From an uncultured Lachnospiraceae bacterium (GTDB lineage: Bacteria > Bacillota > Clostridia > Lachnospirales > Lachnospiraceae), in contig CAJUTU010000005.1 of assembly GCA_910589385.1 (NCBI GenBank), forward strand, positions 90,881 to 154,880: DNA of 64,000 nt, in the 5' to 3' direction. A program made the position numbers and the translations under genes. The notes below the pieces were generated by a model that saw only the letters and a program-made list of their open reading frames with translations, did not search any database and was not told the origin of the DNA. This document shows, one piece after another, positions 54,334-63,475 of the stretch; within the stretch, counting starts at the first letter, position 1; the number at the start of each line of letters is the position of its first letter.

Positions 54334-54584
54334 ATGCCATTTACTGAAATATGTATTTATCAGGTCAAGCCGCAAAAGGTGGAGGAATTTGAAGCACTAA
54401 TGTTTGAAGCCAAAAGCCTTTTGGAAAAACAGGAGGGATTGCTTCTGCTCCGGTTTGCCAAAAGAGGGTATCGCATAGACATGGAGCAAATTAAGGAGGG
54501 GCTTCCGCCTCTTAAAATCACCCGTATTGTGAAAAGTGCTTAATAGTTCCGCATGACAAATATTTGGGAGAGGAAATGTTTTAA
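54334..54584 (+). pseudogene. Antibiotic-biosynthesis-monooxygenase-type protein with internal deletion
   Basis: The frame from ATG 54334 gives 69 residues (FTEICIYQVKPQKVEEFEALM) typical of small ABM-fold proteins of about 110 residues, and stops at 54543. Beginning at 54537, another frame reads CLIVPHDKYLGEEMF and stops at 54584, which looks like the natural C-terminus. The middle of about 35-40 residues seems deleted, with a frame change at the joint. The AGGGAGGGA ribosome site is intact, so a truncated peptide could still be made. Confidence 0.6.
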
Positions 54585-54663
54585 TGAATTTAGCATAATG
54601 AGGCGTTACAAATTCTAAAGTCGTCAAGTTACCCTGACCAGTATTGATCTTTTCTTTTTATAT

Positions 54664-54710
54664 AAAACAGGGATGCGGCGGTTCATTACAAATCACCGTA
54701 TCCCTGTTTT
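54664..54710. terminator. Bidirectional terminator-like hairpin
   Basis: AAAACAGGGATGCGG (54664-54678) pairs with CCGTATCCCTGTTTT (54696-54710), with one G-T pair. On both strands T-rich sequence follows. It lies between the monooxygenase remnant (+) and the CotJC-like fragment (-). Confidence 0.7.
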
Positions 54711-54796
54711 AGGGCTGCTATTTCTTGGCAGTCCTTTTGTTGTAAAAGAGACTCCCTTGTCAACGAAGATGAGAAGGGCTTGGGAGATTAAGATCT

Positions 54797-55020
54797 TTAA
54801 TTACATCCGCAGTCGGAATTCATATCGAATTCCGGGTTAAATGCATAGAAGTTCTTGCTGTCCAAGTGTTCCTGGACGATTCTTAAGGATTCACCGAAAC
54901 GTTGATAATGCACAATCTCGCGTGCTCTCAAGAATTTGATTGGGTCGCATATGTCTGGGTCTTTTACAAGCCGCAGGATATTATCGTATGTTGTCCGGGC
55001 TTTTTGTTCTGCTGCGACCT
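54797..55020 (-). pseudogene. C-terminal fragment of a CotJC / manganese-catalase-like gene
   Basis: On the minus strand the last 75 residues or so read AAEQKARTTYDN, CDPIKFLRAREIVHYQRFGE and LDSKNFYAFNPEFD, which is the end of ferritin-like manganese catalase / spore coat CotJC proteins. The metal-binding Glu and His of the last helix are visible in REIVHYQRFGE. The N-terminal two thirds are missing: upstream of about 55020 the frame continues in unrelated low-quality sequence. The fragment lies where conserved chromosomal genes meet the conjugative element, so the insertion or a deletion probably removed the rest. Confidence 0.6.
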
Positions 55021-55166
55021 TGTAAAGACAACAGCAGCGGAAAACCTTGAAAAAGCGTTGTTTTTCGTGGTACAAGCCGTTTCCTGCTGCGACTTTATAA
55101 GAACAAAAATAGAGAAAAAAGAAGATGAAACAAGCTATCCTGCATAGTTCCAATGTTTTCAGCTCC

Positions 55167-55198
55167 AAAGACGTTCAGAAATGAGCGTCTATTTTTTT
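55167..55198 (+). terminator. Terminator just upstream of the adhesin gene
   Basis: AGACG (55169-55173) pairs with CGTCT (55186-55190), followed by a T7 run. The short stem makes it modest, but the T tract is good. Confidence 0.6.
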
Positions 55199-55227
55199 AC
55201 CCAAAATGAAAGGAGAATCATAACATT

Positions 55228-58200
55228 ATGGAAAAAATCTTGAAACGGTTACTTACAGGTATCCTTGCCTTTGTGACCGTGCTGGCAACCTTGCCTGTCA
55301 CAAAGGTAGATGCAGCAGAACAGGTTTATACAGATATGGCAGAACTAGCCGGAAAAATTATCAAAGTAGACAATAGTGGTTTAGAAGTTGACAGCTTAGA
55401 GGAAAACGTAATGAATGCTGACGGACAGATTGCGTATTGTATTGACATAGACGCACATTTCACTCCCGGCTATAAAAACCGTATCAATGCGTCAGACAGA
55501 ATGAGCAGCGGACAGATTACAGACGTTGCTTTATCGTTAGAATACGTTAAACGCTATGTGCAGGAACATGCTGGTTTTTCTACAAACCAGATTTATTTGC
55601 TGGAACAGTGTATTGTCTGGCGCAGGTTAAGCGTGTTTCTTGGCTGGGGTTATAACAATGTACATGCTGATTTTAGTGAAATACCAGAAGCAATTCAGGC
55701 AGAGATATATGAGAATGCAAAAAGATTTGTGACTGAAAATAAAGACCGATATGATTGCGGCGGATATATTTATACTGGTGAGGGGCAGGACTTAGGACAG
55801 TTCTGGGCGAACTTGGCAACAGGAAATGGGAAGATACAAAAAGTTTCTGCGAATGCCGGAATCACAAACAGCAATAATTGTTATTCCCTGTCTGGTGCTG
55901 CTTATGGTATTTATTCTGATAAAGGCTGCACACAATCCGTTGCTTCTCTCACTACGGATGGGAACGGGAATACAAATATTGTAGAGCTTCGAGCCGGAAC
56001 ATATTATGTGAAAGAAACCAAAGCTCCCAAAGGATTCCAATTAGATAAAACGGTCTATACCCTTGCAGTCAATGCAGGTAATACAGCCACTTTACGGGTT
56101 AGCGATACACCAAAGGTCATGGATACCGTGATTGAGCTTTTTAAAGTAGATATGGAAACTGCAAAAGGTACGCCACAGGGAAATGCCGCCTTAGAGGGTG
56201 CGGAGTTTGTCTGGAAGTATTACGATGGGTATTATACAAGAAGCAATCTCCCATCAACGCCGACACGCACATGGACAACAAGAACAAAAGCAGAAAGAGG
56301 CAGCGACGGTGCAATGCATTATGTCACACGGTTATCGGATTCTTACAAAGTATCCGGCGACAGTTTCTATAAACAGAATGGTGCTATCTGCTTGCCGCTT
56401 GGAACGATTACCGTAGAGGAAAAATCCGCTCCGAACGGCTACCTGCTGGACGGTGCTTATTTACAGGTAAATGGTACGTCTGAACAAGTGACAGGCGTGT
56501 ATACTGCACAGATAACAGAAAGCGGTGAACTTGCAACTTTGAGCGGCGGCAACCAGTATTCTGTATCGGACAAGGTTATCCGTGGCGGCGTAAAAATCCA
56601 GAAGAGAGACCTTGAAACAAAGGATACAAAACCGCAAGGCGGCGCAATATTGAAAGACACTGCCTTTACTATCACTACGCTAAATGAAAATCCGGTACTG
56701 GTTGGCGGAAAATTATATCAGAAAAATGAAGTGGTAAAGACAATCCGTACTGGAAGTGACGGCATCGCTACAACTGCCGCTAATACACTTCCCTACGGGC
56801 ATTACAGGCTTGATGAAGTAACACCGCCTGAGGGATATCTGACGGACGGTGCGGTGTCCCGTGAGTTTGAGATTGTGAGTAATGGGCAAATCATTGATTT
56901 AACAACAGCCAAAGAATCTATTTACAACCAGATTATCCGTGGCGGTGTGAAAATCCAGAAACGTGACCTTGAAACAAAGGATGCAACGCCACAGGGCAGC
57001 GCAACTTTTAATGATACAGTATTTACCATCACTACCCTTAGTGAAAATCCGGTGCTGGTTGATGGAAAGCTGTATAAGAAGAATGAAGTGGTAAAGACAA
57101 TCCACACAGGGCTTGACGGTATTGCTACAACTACCGCTGATACACTTCCCTACGGACATTACAGGCTTGATGAAGTAACACCGCCGGAGGGATATTTGAC
57201 AGACGGTGCGGTATCCCGTGAGTTTGAGGTTGTGAATGATGGGGAGACCGTAGATTTAACATTGGAAGAAAAATCTGTCTACAATCAGATAAAGCGTGGA
57301 GATATTGAGGGCGTGAAAATCGGTTCTGGAACACACAAACGGCTTGCAGATGTGCCATTTAAAATCACCAGCAAGACCACAGGTGAAAGCCATGTAATTG
57401 TCACAGACAAAAACGGTCAGTTCTCTACCGCTGCTGACTGGACTTCACACAAGAAAAATACCAATGCCGGAAAATCCAGTGAGGACGGTATCTGGTTCGG
57501 AACGTCAGAACCGGACGACAGCAAGGGGGCATTGCTTTATGATACATATGAGATTAAAGAGCTTCGTTGTGATTCCAACAAAGGACTGTCACTGATTCCT
57601 GCTTTTGATGTGATTGTATCCAGGGATAAGGTTATCATTGATTTAGGCACACTGACTGATGAATACGAGCCGGAACTTACAATCCATACCACGGCTGCTG
57701 ATAAAGCTACGGGGGAGAAATCCATTATTGCAGGTAAAAGTGTGACTATTGTTGATACGGTTGCTTTAGACGGCTTGAAGAAAGGAACAAAATATCAGTT
57801 AAAAGGCTGGGAAATGGTGAAGTCTGAAAATGTAGAACTTCTGATTGATGGTGAACGTGTAGAAAATGACTTCACTTTTACCGCAAAAGATTCCAAGATG
57901 GAAGTAGAGCTTTCCTTTACATTTAACGCCAGTGAGCTTGCCGGAAAAGAGCTTGTTACTTTTGAGGAATTGTTTGATATGACGAATCCCGAAGAGCCTG
58001 TCAAGGTAGCAGAACATAAAGACATTGAGGACGACGGGCAGACCGTAACGATTGAAGAACGGGTAATTACGATTCATACCACGGCTACAGACAAAGCGAC
58101 AGATGAAAAGATGATTCTTGCCAGCAAGGATGTAACCATTGTTGATACCGTATCTTTAGAGGGATTGGAGAAAGGCACAAAATATCAGTTAAAAGGCTGG

Positions 58201-59019
58201 GAAATGGTGAAATCCGAAAATGCGGAGCTTTTGATGGATGGTAAGCGTGTAGAGAATGACCTTACATTTACCGCCACGGATTCTGAAATGGAAGTCCAGA
58301 TTGCCTTTACTATTAATGCCAGTGAGCTTGCTGGAAAAGAGCTGGTCACTTTTGAAGAATTGTATGATATGACGAATCCCGAAGAGCCTGTCAAAGTAGC
58401 AGAACATAAAGACATTGAGAATGACGGACAGACGGTGACGATTACGGAACGTATGATTACCATGCATACGAACGCTGCTGATAAAGCCACAGGAGAAAAG
58501 ACAATTGAAGCTGGAAAGGACGTGACTATCGTTGATACTGTGACTTTAGATGGTATAGAAAAAGGCGTGAAATATATGCTGAAAGGCTGGGAGATGGTGA
58601 AATCTGAAAATACGGAGTTGATTGTCAATGGTAAACGTGTGAAAAATGACCTTACATTCACGGCTACAGACAACGCAATGGAGATTCAGATTGCGTTTAC
58701 TTTTAATTCCAGTGAACTTGCCGGAGAAGAGCTTGTGACATTTGAGGAATTGTACGACGTAACGAATCCAGACAATCCGATCAAGGTAGCGGAGCATAAG
58801 GATATTGAGGATAAAGGGCAGACGGTGACAATTACGGATAATCCCGAAGAGCCTGCAACGCCGGAAGAACCCGACACGCCTACAAGCAAAACCAATATAC
58901 CAAAGACAGGTGACACGACCAGTTTTGTTGCTCTGATTACCATACTTTTCTTATCGGCTGCCGGACTGGTATTCATGGCATATAGGAAATATCGCAGTAT
59001 GAATAGACGTAATGATTAA
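55228..59019 (+). CDS. Thioester-domain, SpaA/VaFE-repeat cell-wall-anchored adhesin
   Basis: The 1,263-residue surface protein has a signal peptide (cleavage near VDAA, residue 30). An N-terminal thioester domain has Cys71 (AYCIDID) and Gln127 in LLEQCIVW, the residue pair that forms the internal thioester used for covalent host binding. About four SpaA/Cna-B-like domains follow (TYYVKETKAPKGFQLD, ITVEEKSAPNGYLLD, YRLDEVTPPEGYLTD twice). Then come three VaFE/T-Q ester-bond-type repeats of 130 residues each (ATDKA, GTKYQLKGWEMV, LVTFEEL). The C-terminus is IPKTGDT, a hydrophobic stretch and RKYRSMNRRND, a sortase signal. No dedicated sortase is seen nearby. It is likely cargo that lets the element's host adhere to surfaces. 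Confidence 0.9.
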   Translation: MEKILKRLLTGILAFVTVLATLPVTKVDAAEQVYTDMAELAGKIIKVDNSGLEVDSLEENVMNADGQIAYCIDIDAHFTPGYKNRINASDRMSSGQITDVALSLEYVKRYVQEHAGFSTNQIYLLEQCIVWRRLSVFLGWGYNNVHADFSEIPEAIQAEIYENAKRFVTENKDRYDCGGYIYTGEGQDLGQFWANLATGNGKIQKVSANAGITNSNNCYSLSGAAYGIYSDKGCTQSVASLTTDGNGNTNIVELRAGTYYVKETKAPKGFQLDKTVYTLAVNAGNTATLRVSDTPKVMDTVIELFKVDMETAKGTPQGNAALEGAEFVWKYYDGYYTRSNLPSTPTRTWTTRTKAERGSDGAMHYVTRLSDSYKVSGDSFYKQNGAICLPLGTITVEEKSAPNGYLLDGAYLQVNGTSEQVTGVYTAQITESGELATLSGGNQYSVSDKVIRGGVKIQKRDLETKDTKPQGGAILKDTAFTITTLNENPVLVGGKLYQKNEVVKTIRTGSDGIATTAANTLPYGHYRLDEVTPPEGYLTDGAVSREFEIVSNGQIIDLTTAKESIYNQIIRGGVKIQKRDLETKDATPQGSATFNDTVFTITTLSENPVLVDGKLYKKNEVVKTIHTGLDGIATTTADTLPYGHYRLDEVTPPEGYLTDGAVSREFEVVNDGETVDLTLEEKSVYNQIKRGDIEGVKIGSGTHKRLADVPFKITSKTTGESHVIVTDKNGQFSTAADWTSHKKNTNAGKSSEDGIWFGTSEPDDSKGALLYDTYEIKELRCDSNKGLSLIPAFDVIVSRDKVIIDLGTLTDEYEPELTIHTTAADKATGEKSIIAGKSVTIVDTVALDGLKKGTKYQLKGWEMVKSENVELLIDGERVENDFTFTAKDSKMEVELSFTFNASELAGKELVTFEELFDMTNPEEPVKVAEHKDIEDDGQTVTIEERVITIHTTATDKATDEKMILASKDVTIVDTVSLEGLEKGTKYQLKGWEMVKSENAELLMDGKRVENDLTFTATDSEMEVQIAFTINASELAGKELVTFEELYDMTNPEEPVKVAEHKDIENDGQTVTITERMITMHTNAADKATGEKTIEAGKDVTIVDTVTLDGIEKGVKYMLKGWEMVKSENTELIVNGKRVKNDLTFTATDNAMEIQIAFTFNSSELAGEELVTFEELYDVTNPDNPIKVAEHKDIEDKGQTVTITDNPEEPATPEEPDTPTSKTNIPKTGDTTSFVALITILFLSAAGLVFMAYRKYRSMNRRND
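57682..58850 (+). repeat. Three 390-bp tandem repeats in the adhesin gene
   Basis: Corresponding bases of the repeat occur at 57690, 58080 and 58470, a strict 390-bp period. Each unit encodes one VaFE-type domain. Near-identity over long stretches would permit change of copy number by recombination without shifting frame. Confidence 0.85.
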
Positions 59020-59098
59020 TACGGGAGGAATCAGTCGATGAAATTCTGTTCCCGTTCGCCGCCTTGAAAATGTACAGCTACACCAGATACGGAAACTG

Positions 59099-59138
59099 TT
59101 TTTTTCAGTCAATCGTCTTTTTGATTGGCTGAAAAAAA
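59099..59138. terminator. Strong bidirectional terminator after the adhesin gene
   Basis: TTTTTTTCAGTCAATC (59099-59114) pairs with GATTGGCTGAAAAAAA (59123-59138), with a short T-rich loop. A- and T-tracts flank it. It isolates the adhesin from the conjugation genes. The rest of the 59020-59206 gap shows no gene beyond a nine-codon frame at 59038. Confidence 0.85.
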
Positions 59139-59206
59139 TAGTACATAAGGGGTTTGGGGAGTGTAGCTCCCCATATAGAAAATCAGAAAGAAAGAGGTAA
59201 AAATAT

Positions 59207-59521
59207 ATGGAATTAAAGCATGTTATCCCGAACATGGAAAAGACATTCGGGAATTTAGAGTTTGCAGGTGAAAATAAGATAGAACAGCGGAGAATCAATG
59301 GGCGCATGACGGCTGTTTCCCGTAGTTTCAATCTATATTCGGACGTTCAAAGAGCCGACGACATTATTGTGGTGCTGCCTGCTTCTGCCGGAGAGAAGAA
59401 TTTTGAGGTTGAGGAAAAGGTAAAACTTATCAACCCGAAGATTACCGCAGAGGGATATAAGATTGGAAACCGTGGATTCACAAATTATATTCTGTCCGCT
59501 GACGATATGGTGAAAGCATAA
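59207..59521 (+). CDS. YdcP-family conjugative element protein (DUF961, Tn916 Orf23-like)
   Basis: The 104-residue protein begins MELKHVIPNMEKTFGNLEFAGE, typical of DUF961. It is found almost only in Tn916 and ICEBs1-type elements, just before the coupling ATPase gene. Its function is not established, although a role in element processing has been proposed. It has a GAAAGAGGT ribosome site seven bases before ATG. Confidence 0.9.
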   Translation: MELKHVIPNMEKTFGNLEFAGENKIEQRRINGRMTAVSRSFNLYSDVQRADDIIVVLPASAGEKNFEVEEKVKLINPKITAEGYKIGNRGFTNYILSADDMVKA

Positions 59522-59537
59522 GGAGGAATCAAAGATT

Positions 59538-59933
59538 ATGAGATTAGCAAACGGAATCATTATAGATAAAGAAAAGACATTCGGACTGCTGAAGTTCTCC
59601 GCATTACGCCGTGAGGTACATATGCAGAATGAGGACGGAACGGTTTCTGAAGAAATCAAGGAACGTACTTACGATTTGAAATCCAGAGGACAGGGGCGCA
59701 TGATACAGGTAAGCATTCCGGCTTCTGTTCCTTTAAAGGAGTTTGATTATAACGCAGAGGTGGAAATCGTTAATCCTGTGGCTGATACGGTGGCGACAGC
59801 TACGTTTCAAGGGGCAGATGTGGACTGGTATATCAAGGCTGATGATATTGTTTTGAAAAATCGACAGGCAGGAAATAGTCATACACCTAATAATTCTCAA
59901 CGCTCAGTTTCGCAAAGTCAGGTGAAAAAGTAG
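59538..59933 (+). CDS. YdcP-family conjugative element protein (DUF961, Tn916 Orf22-like)
   Basis: This 131-residue second DUF961 protein (RLANGIIIDKEKTFGLLKFSALRRE) is related to its neighbour over the core (KTFG, then a beta-rich Arg/Lys region, then a final DVDWYIKADDIVLK like YILSADDMVK). The C-terminus has an extra polar Asn/Ser/Gln tail. It starts 16 bases after the first copy and is surely cotranscribed. Confidence 0.9.
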   Translation: MRLANGIIIDKEKTFGLLKFSALRREVHMQNEDGTVSEEIKERTYDLKSRGQGRMIQVSIPASVPLKEFDYNAEVEIVNPVADTVATATFQGADVDWYIKADDIVLKNRQAGNSHTPNNSQRSVSQSQVKK

Positions 59934-60014
59934 TCTAATATCAAAATTCATTGTAAGTGGTGATAGATAGCTGTATAATTATTCTATGATTATTTTGACT
60001 TGGAGGTAATTTCT

Positions 60015-60602
60015 TTGAAAAAAACAATTACAGTATCTATCATAGTTATTCTTGGAATAACAGTTCTTGACTATTTAAATTTGCCCTCATCTTTTATGGG
60101 GTTAAAAATGTTTAACATGAACTGGGATTTTTATATTGGCATTTTGAATATTATTGCAGTGCTTGTAATGTATGTTATTACATACAAAACTTTAGATAAA
60201 AGAGCAATAAAAAGAGAAAAAAATAAATATGAAATCTCTATAATGTTAATAAAAGATTGCTATAAAGAGTGTCACAGTTATATAAATTTTTTGAATCAAG
60301 AAACTGTCGAAAAATATATTGTTCCTAAAATTGATTTTGATAGTGCTGAACATAAGATTATAAGTAATCTACAAAATGCTCCATTTGAAAATGAAAGTAT
60401 CATCATGGATTTAGTAAAAGATGGACAAATAGCTAAAAGTCAAATAGCAGGATATTTTGATGTGAAAAAGAAATTTAGACAATATGTTAATATGAGAATA
60501 ACTATGTTTGATGGTTCACATATATATGAACCACTAAGAATAGAATTATCTCATTTAATTGATAGTGAAATCGAAAAAATTGATATGTTAATACAGGAAT
60601 AA
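60015..60602 (+). CDS. Small two-segment membrane protein, cargo of the element
   Basis: The 195-residue protein starts at TTG 60015, behind GGAGGTAATTTC; a TTG at 60000 overlaps that site. Two membrane segments (about 3-24 and 40-62 of the chosen start) precede a cytoplasmic helical Lys/Glu-rich domain without recognised motif. Base composition is clearly more AT-rich than the flanking conjugation genes. Tn916 has no gene between Orf22 and Orf21, so this is an acquired insertion. Possible roles such as exclusion or phage defence are guesses. Confidence 0.75.
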   Translation: MKKTITVSIIVILGITVLDYLNLPSSFMGLKMFNMNWDFYIGILNIIAVLVMYVITYKTLDKRAIKREKNKYEISIMLIKDCYKECHSYINFLNQETVEKYIVPKIDFDSAEHKIISNLQNAPFENESIIMDLVKDGQIAKSQIAGYFDVKKKFRQYVNMRITMFDGSHIYEPLRIELSHLIDSEIEKIDMLIQE

Positions 60603-60682
60603 ATTTAAAATATCAGTACACAATGCGGTTAGTCATGACGATTGACCGCTTTTTCAATATTCAAAAAGGAAGGGTTAATACG

Positions 60683-62083
60683 TTGCAATTCAATAAAAGA
60701 GGAAAACGTATCAGAGCAAGCGATAAGTCGCTGATTTTTCATTTCTCGGCTTTTTCATTACTTTTGCTGTTCTTTGCTATGTCTGTGTTGCTTAACCTAA
60801 AGCGCATTTTATCTATAGACTGGAAATCAGTTAGCTTTCTGCAAGATGGCAGCGTCCATTTTACGGTCACGCCATACACGATAATTACGTTCATAGTGTC
60901 AGCTCTGGTCTGTATGATTGCTAATTTGTTGTATCGCAGATTCCAGCATGACAGGGTAAAGCAGCTTTTTCACCGTCAAAAGCTGGCACGCATGATTTTA
61001 GAGAATGGTTGGTATGAATCGGAAACAACACAGGACAGCAGATTTTTCAAAGACCTGCCATCAAGTAGCAATAAAGAAAAAATTACCTATTTTCCAAAGC
61101 TGTATTATCGTATGGATCATGGCTTGCTCCATATCCAGACAGAAATCACGCTGGGGAAATATCAAGACCAGCTCCTGCACTTGGAGAAAAAGTTGGAAAC
61201 AGGTTTATACTGTGAATTAGTATCTAAAGAGCTGCATGATTCCTATGTGGAGTATGTCTTACTCTATGATACGATTGCAAACCGCATTACCATCAATGAG
61301 GTACAGGCAAAAAACGGCAAGCTCCGGCTGATGAAAAATGTCTGGTGGGAATATGACAAGCTCCCCCACATGTTGATTGCTGGCGGTACAGGTGGAGGAA
61401 AAACCTATTTTATCCTTACCATTATCGAAGTTCTGTTACGCTGTGATTCGGTGTTGTATGTGTTAGACCCGAAGAATGCTGACCTTGCCGACCTTGCCGC
61501 TGTCATGCCCGAAGTCTACTACAAAAAGGAAGATATTACAGCCTGTATTGACTGTTTCTATGATGACATGATGGAACGCTCGGAATCTATGAAGCTCATG
61601 GAGAATTATAAGACGGGTGAGAACTATGCTTACTTAGGATTGCCGCCACACTTCCTAATCTTTGATGAATATGTGGCGTTTATGGAAATGCTGACGACAA
61701 AAGAAAATGCCGCTGTCCTTAACAAGCTGAAACAGATAGTCATGCTTGGACGACAGGCAGGATATTTTTTGATTCTCGCCTGCCAACGACCAGACGCAAA
61801 ATATCTTGGTGACGGAATCCGTGACCAGTTCAATTTCCGTGTCGCTCTTGGACGTATGTCAGAGCTTGGTTATTCCATGATGTTTGGTGAGGTAAACAAG
61901 GACTTTTTCTTGAAGCAGATAAAAGGACGTGGCTATGTAGATACAGGTACAAGTGTCATATCAGAGTTTTACACTCCCCTTGTACCTAAAGGGTACGATT
62001 TTTTAAAGGAAATAGGGAAACTTACACAGAACAGGCAGGACGGACAGGCGGCGTGCGAAGCGAAAGCCGCATGTACGGACTAG
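60683..62083 (+). CDS. FtsK/TcpA-type conjugative coupling ATPase (Tn916 Orf21-like)
   Basis: The 466-residue DNA-pumping ATPase carries the relaxase-DNA complex to the secretion channel. Two membrane segments lie in the first 90 residues. Walker A is GGTGGGKT (near nucleotides 61381-61404), Walker B is HFLIFDEYVAF, and QRPDAKYLGDGIRDQFNFRVALGR is typical of the family. I choose TTG 60683, behind GGAAGGG, because Orf21 proteins start at this FNKRGKRIR region; an ATG at 60623 would add 20 residues without a ribosome site. The oriT region follows the gene. Confidence 0.92.
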   Translation: MQFNKRGKRIRASDKSLIFHFSAFSLLLLFFAMSVLLNLKRILSIDWKSVSFLQDGSVHFTVTPYTIITFIVSALVCMIANLLYRRFQHDRVKQLFHRQKLARMILENGWYESETTQDSRFFKDLPSSSNKEKITYFPKLYYRMDHGLLHIQTEITLGKYQDQLLHLEKKLETGLYCELVSKELHDSYVEYVLLYDTIANRITINEVQAKNGKLRLMKNVWWEYDKLPHMLIAGGTGGGKTYFILTIIEVLLRCDSVLYVLDPKNADLADLAAVMPEVYYKKEDITACIDCFYDDMMERSESMKLMENYKTGENYAYLGLPPHFLIFDEYVAFMEMLTTKENAAVLNKLKQIVMLGRQAGYFLILACQRPDAKYLGDGIRDQFNFRVALGRMSELGYSMMFGEVNKDFFLKQIKGRGYVDTGTSVISEFYTPLVPKGYDFLKEIGKLTQNRQDGQAACEAKAACTD

Positions 62084-62088
62084 CCTGT

Positions 62089-62252
62089 GCAGGTGCGGTT
62101 ACCGCACCTGCCATATGCCCCCGGTATCTAACAGGGGGGCACAAATACAACTGAAAACAGTAACAAGATAACAAGAAAGTGCTGAAAAATCAACGCTTTC
62201 TGGACTTGAAACAGGGTGTAAACTAAAACGGCTTTCAGTTTACATCCTGTTT
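62089..62252 (+). other. Probable oriT region of the conjugative element
   Basis: The gap between the Orf21-like and Orf20-like genes holds several inverted repeats. These are GCAGGTGCGG-TTA-CCGCACCTGC (62089-62111), GCCCCC with GGGGGGC (about 62117-62140), GAAAGTG with CGCTTTC, and a 16-bp stem AAACAGGGTGTAAACT / AGTTTACATCCTGTTT (62209-62252). In Tn916 the origin of transfer lies in exactly this position. The last stem may also act as terminator. The nick site cannot be assigned by eye. Confidence 0.65.
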
Positions 62253-62269
62253 TAGACAGGAGGGATTTT

Positions 62270-63475
62270 TTGAGTAAAGCCGATTGGATAAAGGATTTGC
62301 AGGAAAAGCGTATTGCCTATGGTGTATCGCAAAATAAGCTGGCGGTTGAAGCTGGCATAACCCGTCAATATCTCCACAAGATTGAAACGGGTACTGCTGT
62401 TCCCAGCGACGCAATAAAAACAAGTATTTTTCAAGCGTTGGAAAAATACAATCCAGAATCGCCGCTTACCATGCTGTTTGACTATGTACGCATACGCTTT
62501 CCGACAACTGACGTAAAGCACGTAGTTGAAGATATCCTGCAATTGAAACTGGATATAATGATACATGAGGATTTTGGCTTTTATTCTTACTCGGAGCATT
62601 ATGTCTTAGGTGACGTGTTCGTACTTACTTCTACTGATGAAGAAAAAGGTACATTACTGGAATTAAAAGGGAAAGGCTGCCGCCAGATGGAGAGTTATCT
62701 GCTGGCACAGCATAGGAGCTGGTATGACTTTTTCATGGACGCTCTGGGTGATGGCGGTGTGATGAAGCGTCTTGACCTTGCTATCAATGATATGGTCGGT
62801 ATGCTGGATATTCCGGAACTGACTGAAAAGTGTAACAATGAAGAATGTATTTCTGTATTCCGCAGCTTCAAAAATTACCGTAGCGGTGAACTGGTGCGAA
62901 GCCATGAACAGGACGGATACGGCATGGGAAATACACTTTATATCGGTTCACTGAAATCAGAGGTATACTTTTGTATTTACGAAAAGAATTATGAGCAGTA
63001 TGTAAAAAATGGGATTCCTATAGAAGACACGAAAATCAAAAACCGATTTGAAATCCGGTTGAAGAATGAAAGAGCCTATCATGCGGTGCGTGACCTGCTG
63101 ACTTATTATGACGCAGAACGTACCGCATTTTCTATTATCAACCGTTATCTCCGATTCGCTGACAAGGAGGTGGACAAGCGGCGTAGCGAATGGAAAATTA
63201 ATGAAAAATGGGCGTACTTTATCGGTTCTGACCGTGGACGTTTGAAGCTGACGACGAAACCAGAGCCTTACACGCTCACAAGGACGCTCAACTGGATTGA
63301 TAGGCAGGTTGCCCCTACATGGAAAATGCTGCAAAAGATTGACCGTGCTAATGGCACACATTTTCTTAGGGACATTTTAAATGATGTGGAGCTGACGGAG
63401 CGTCATAAGAAATTGATAAAACAACAGACAACTTCCGCAGAGGAAGTCATTCAAAGGCAGGAGGACAAAGACTGA
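62270..63475 (+). CDS. MobT-type relaxase / replication initiation factor (Tn916 Orf20-like)
   Basis: The 401-residue protein nicks oriT and starts rolling-circle transfer. An N-terminal helix-turn-helix (residues 7-60, RIAYGVSQNKLAVEAGITRQYLHKIE) precedes a Rep_trans-family catalytic domain with RLDLAINDMVG, YIGSLKSEVYFCIYEKNYEQ and NRFEIRLKNERAYHAV. The start is TTG 62270, ten bases behind AGGAGGG. It is full length compared with Orf20. Its last codons overlap the start of the next small gene. Confidence 0.93.
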   Translation: MSKADWIKDLQEKRIAYGVSQNKLAVEAGITRQYLHKIETGTAVPSDAIKTSIFQALEKYNPESPLTMLFDYVRIRFPTTDVKHVVEDILQLKLDIMIHEDFGFYSYSEHYVLGDVFVLTSTDEEKGTLLELKGKGCRQMESYLLAQHRSWYDFFMDALGDGGVMKRLDLAINDMVGMLDIPELTEKCNNEECISVFRSFKNYRSGELVRSHEQDGYGMGNTLYIGSLKSEVYFCIYEKNYEQYVKNGIPIEDTKIKNRFEIRLKNERAYHAVRDLLTYYDAERTAFSIINRYLRFADKEVDKRRSEWKINEKWAYFIGSDRGRLKLTTKPEPYTLTRTLNWIDRQVAPTWKMLQKIDRANGTHFLRDILNDVELTERHKKLIKQQTTSAEEVIQRQEDKD

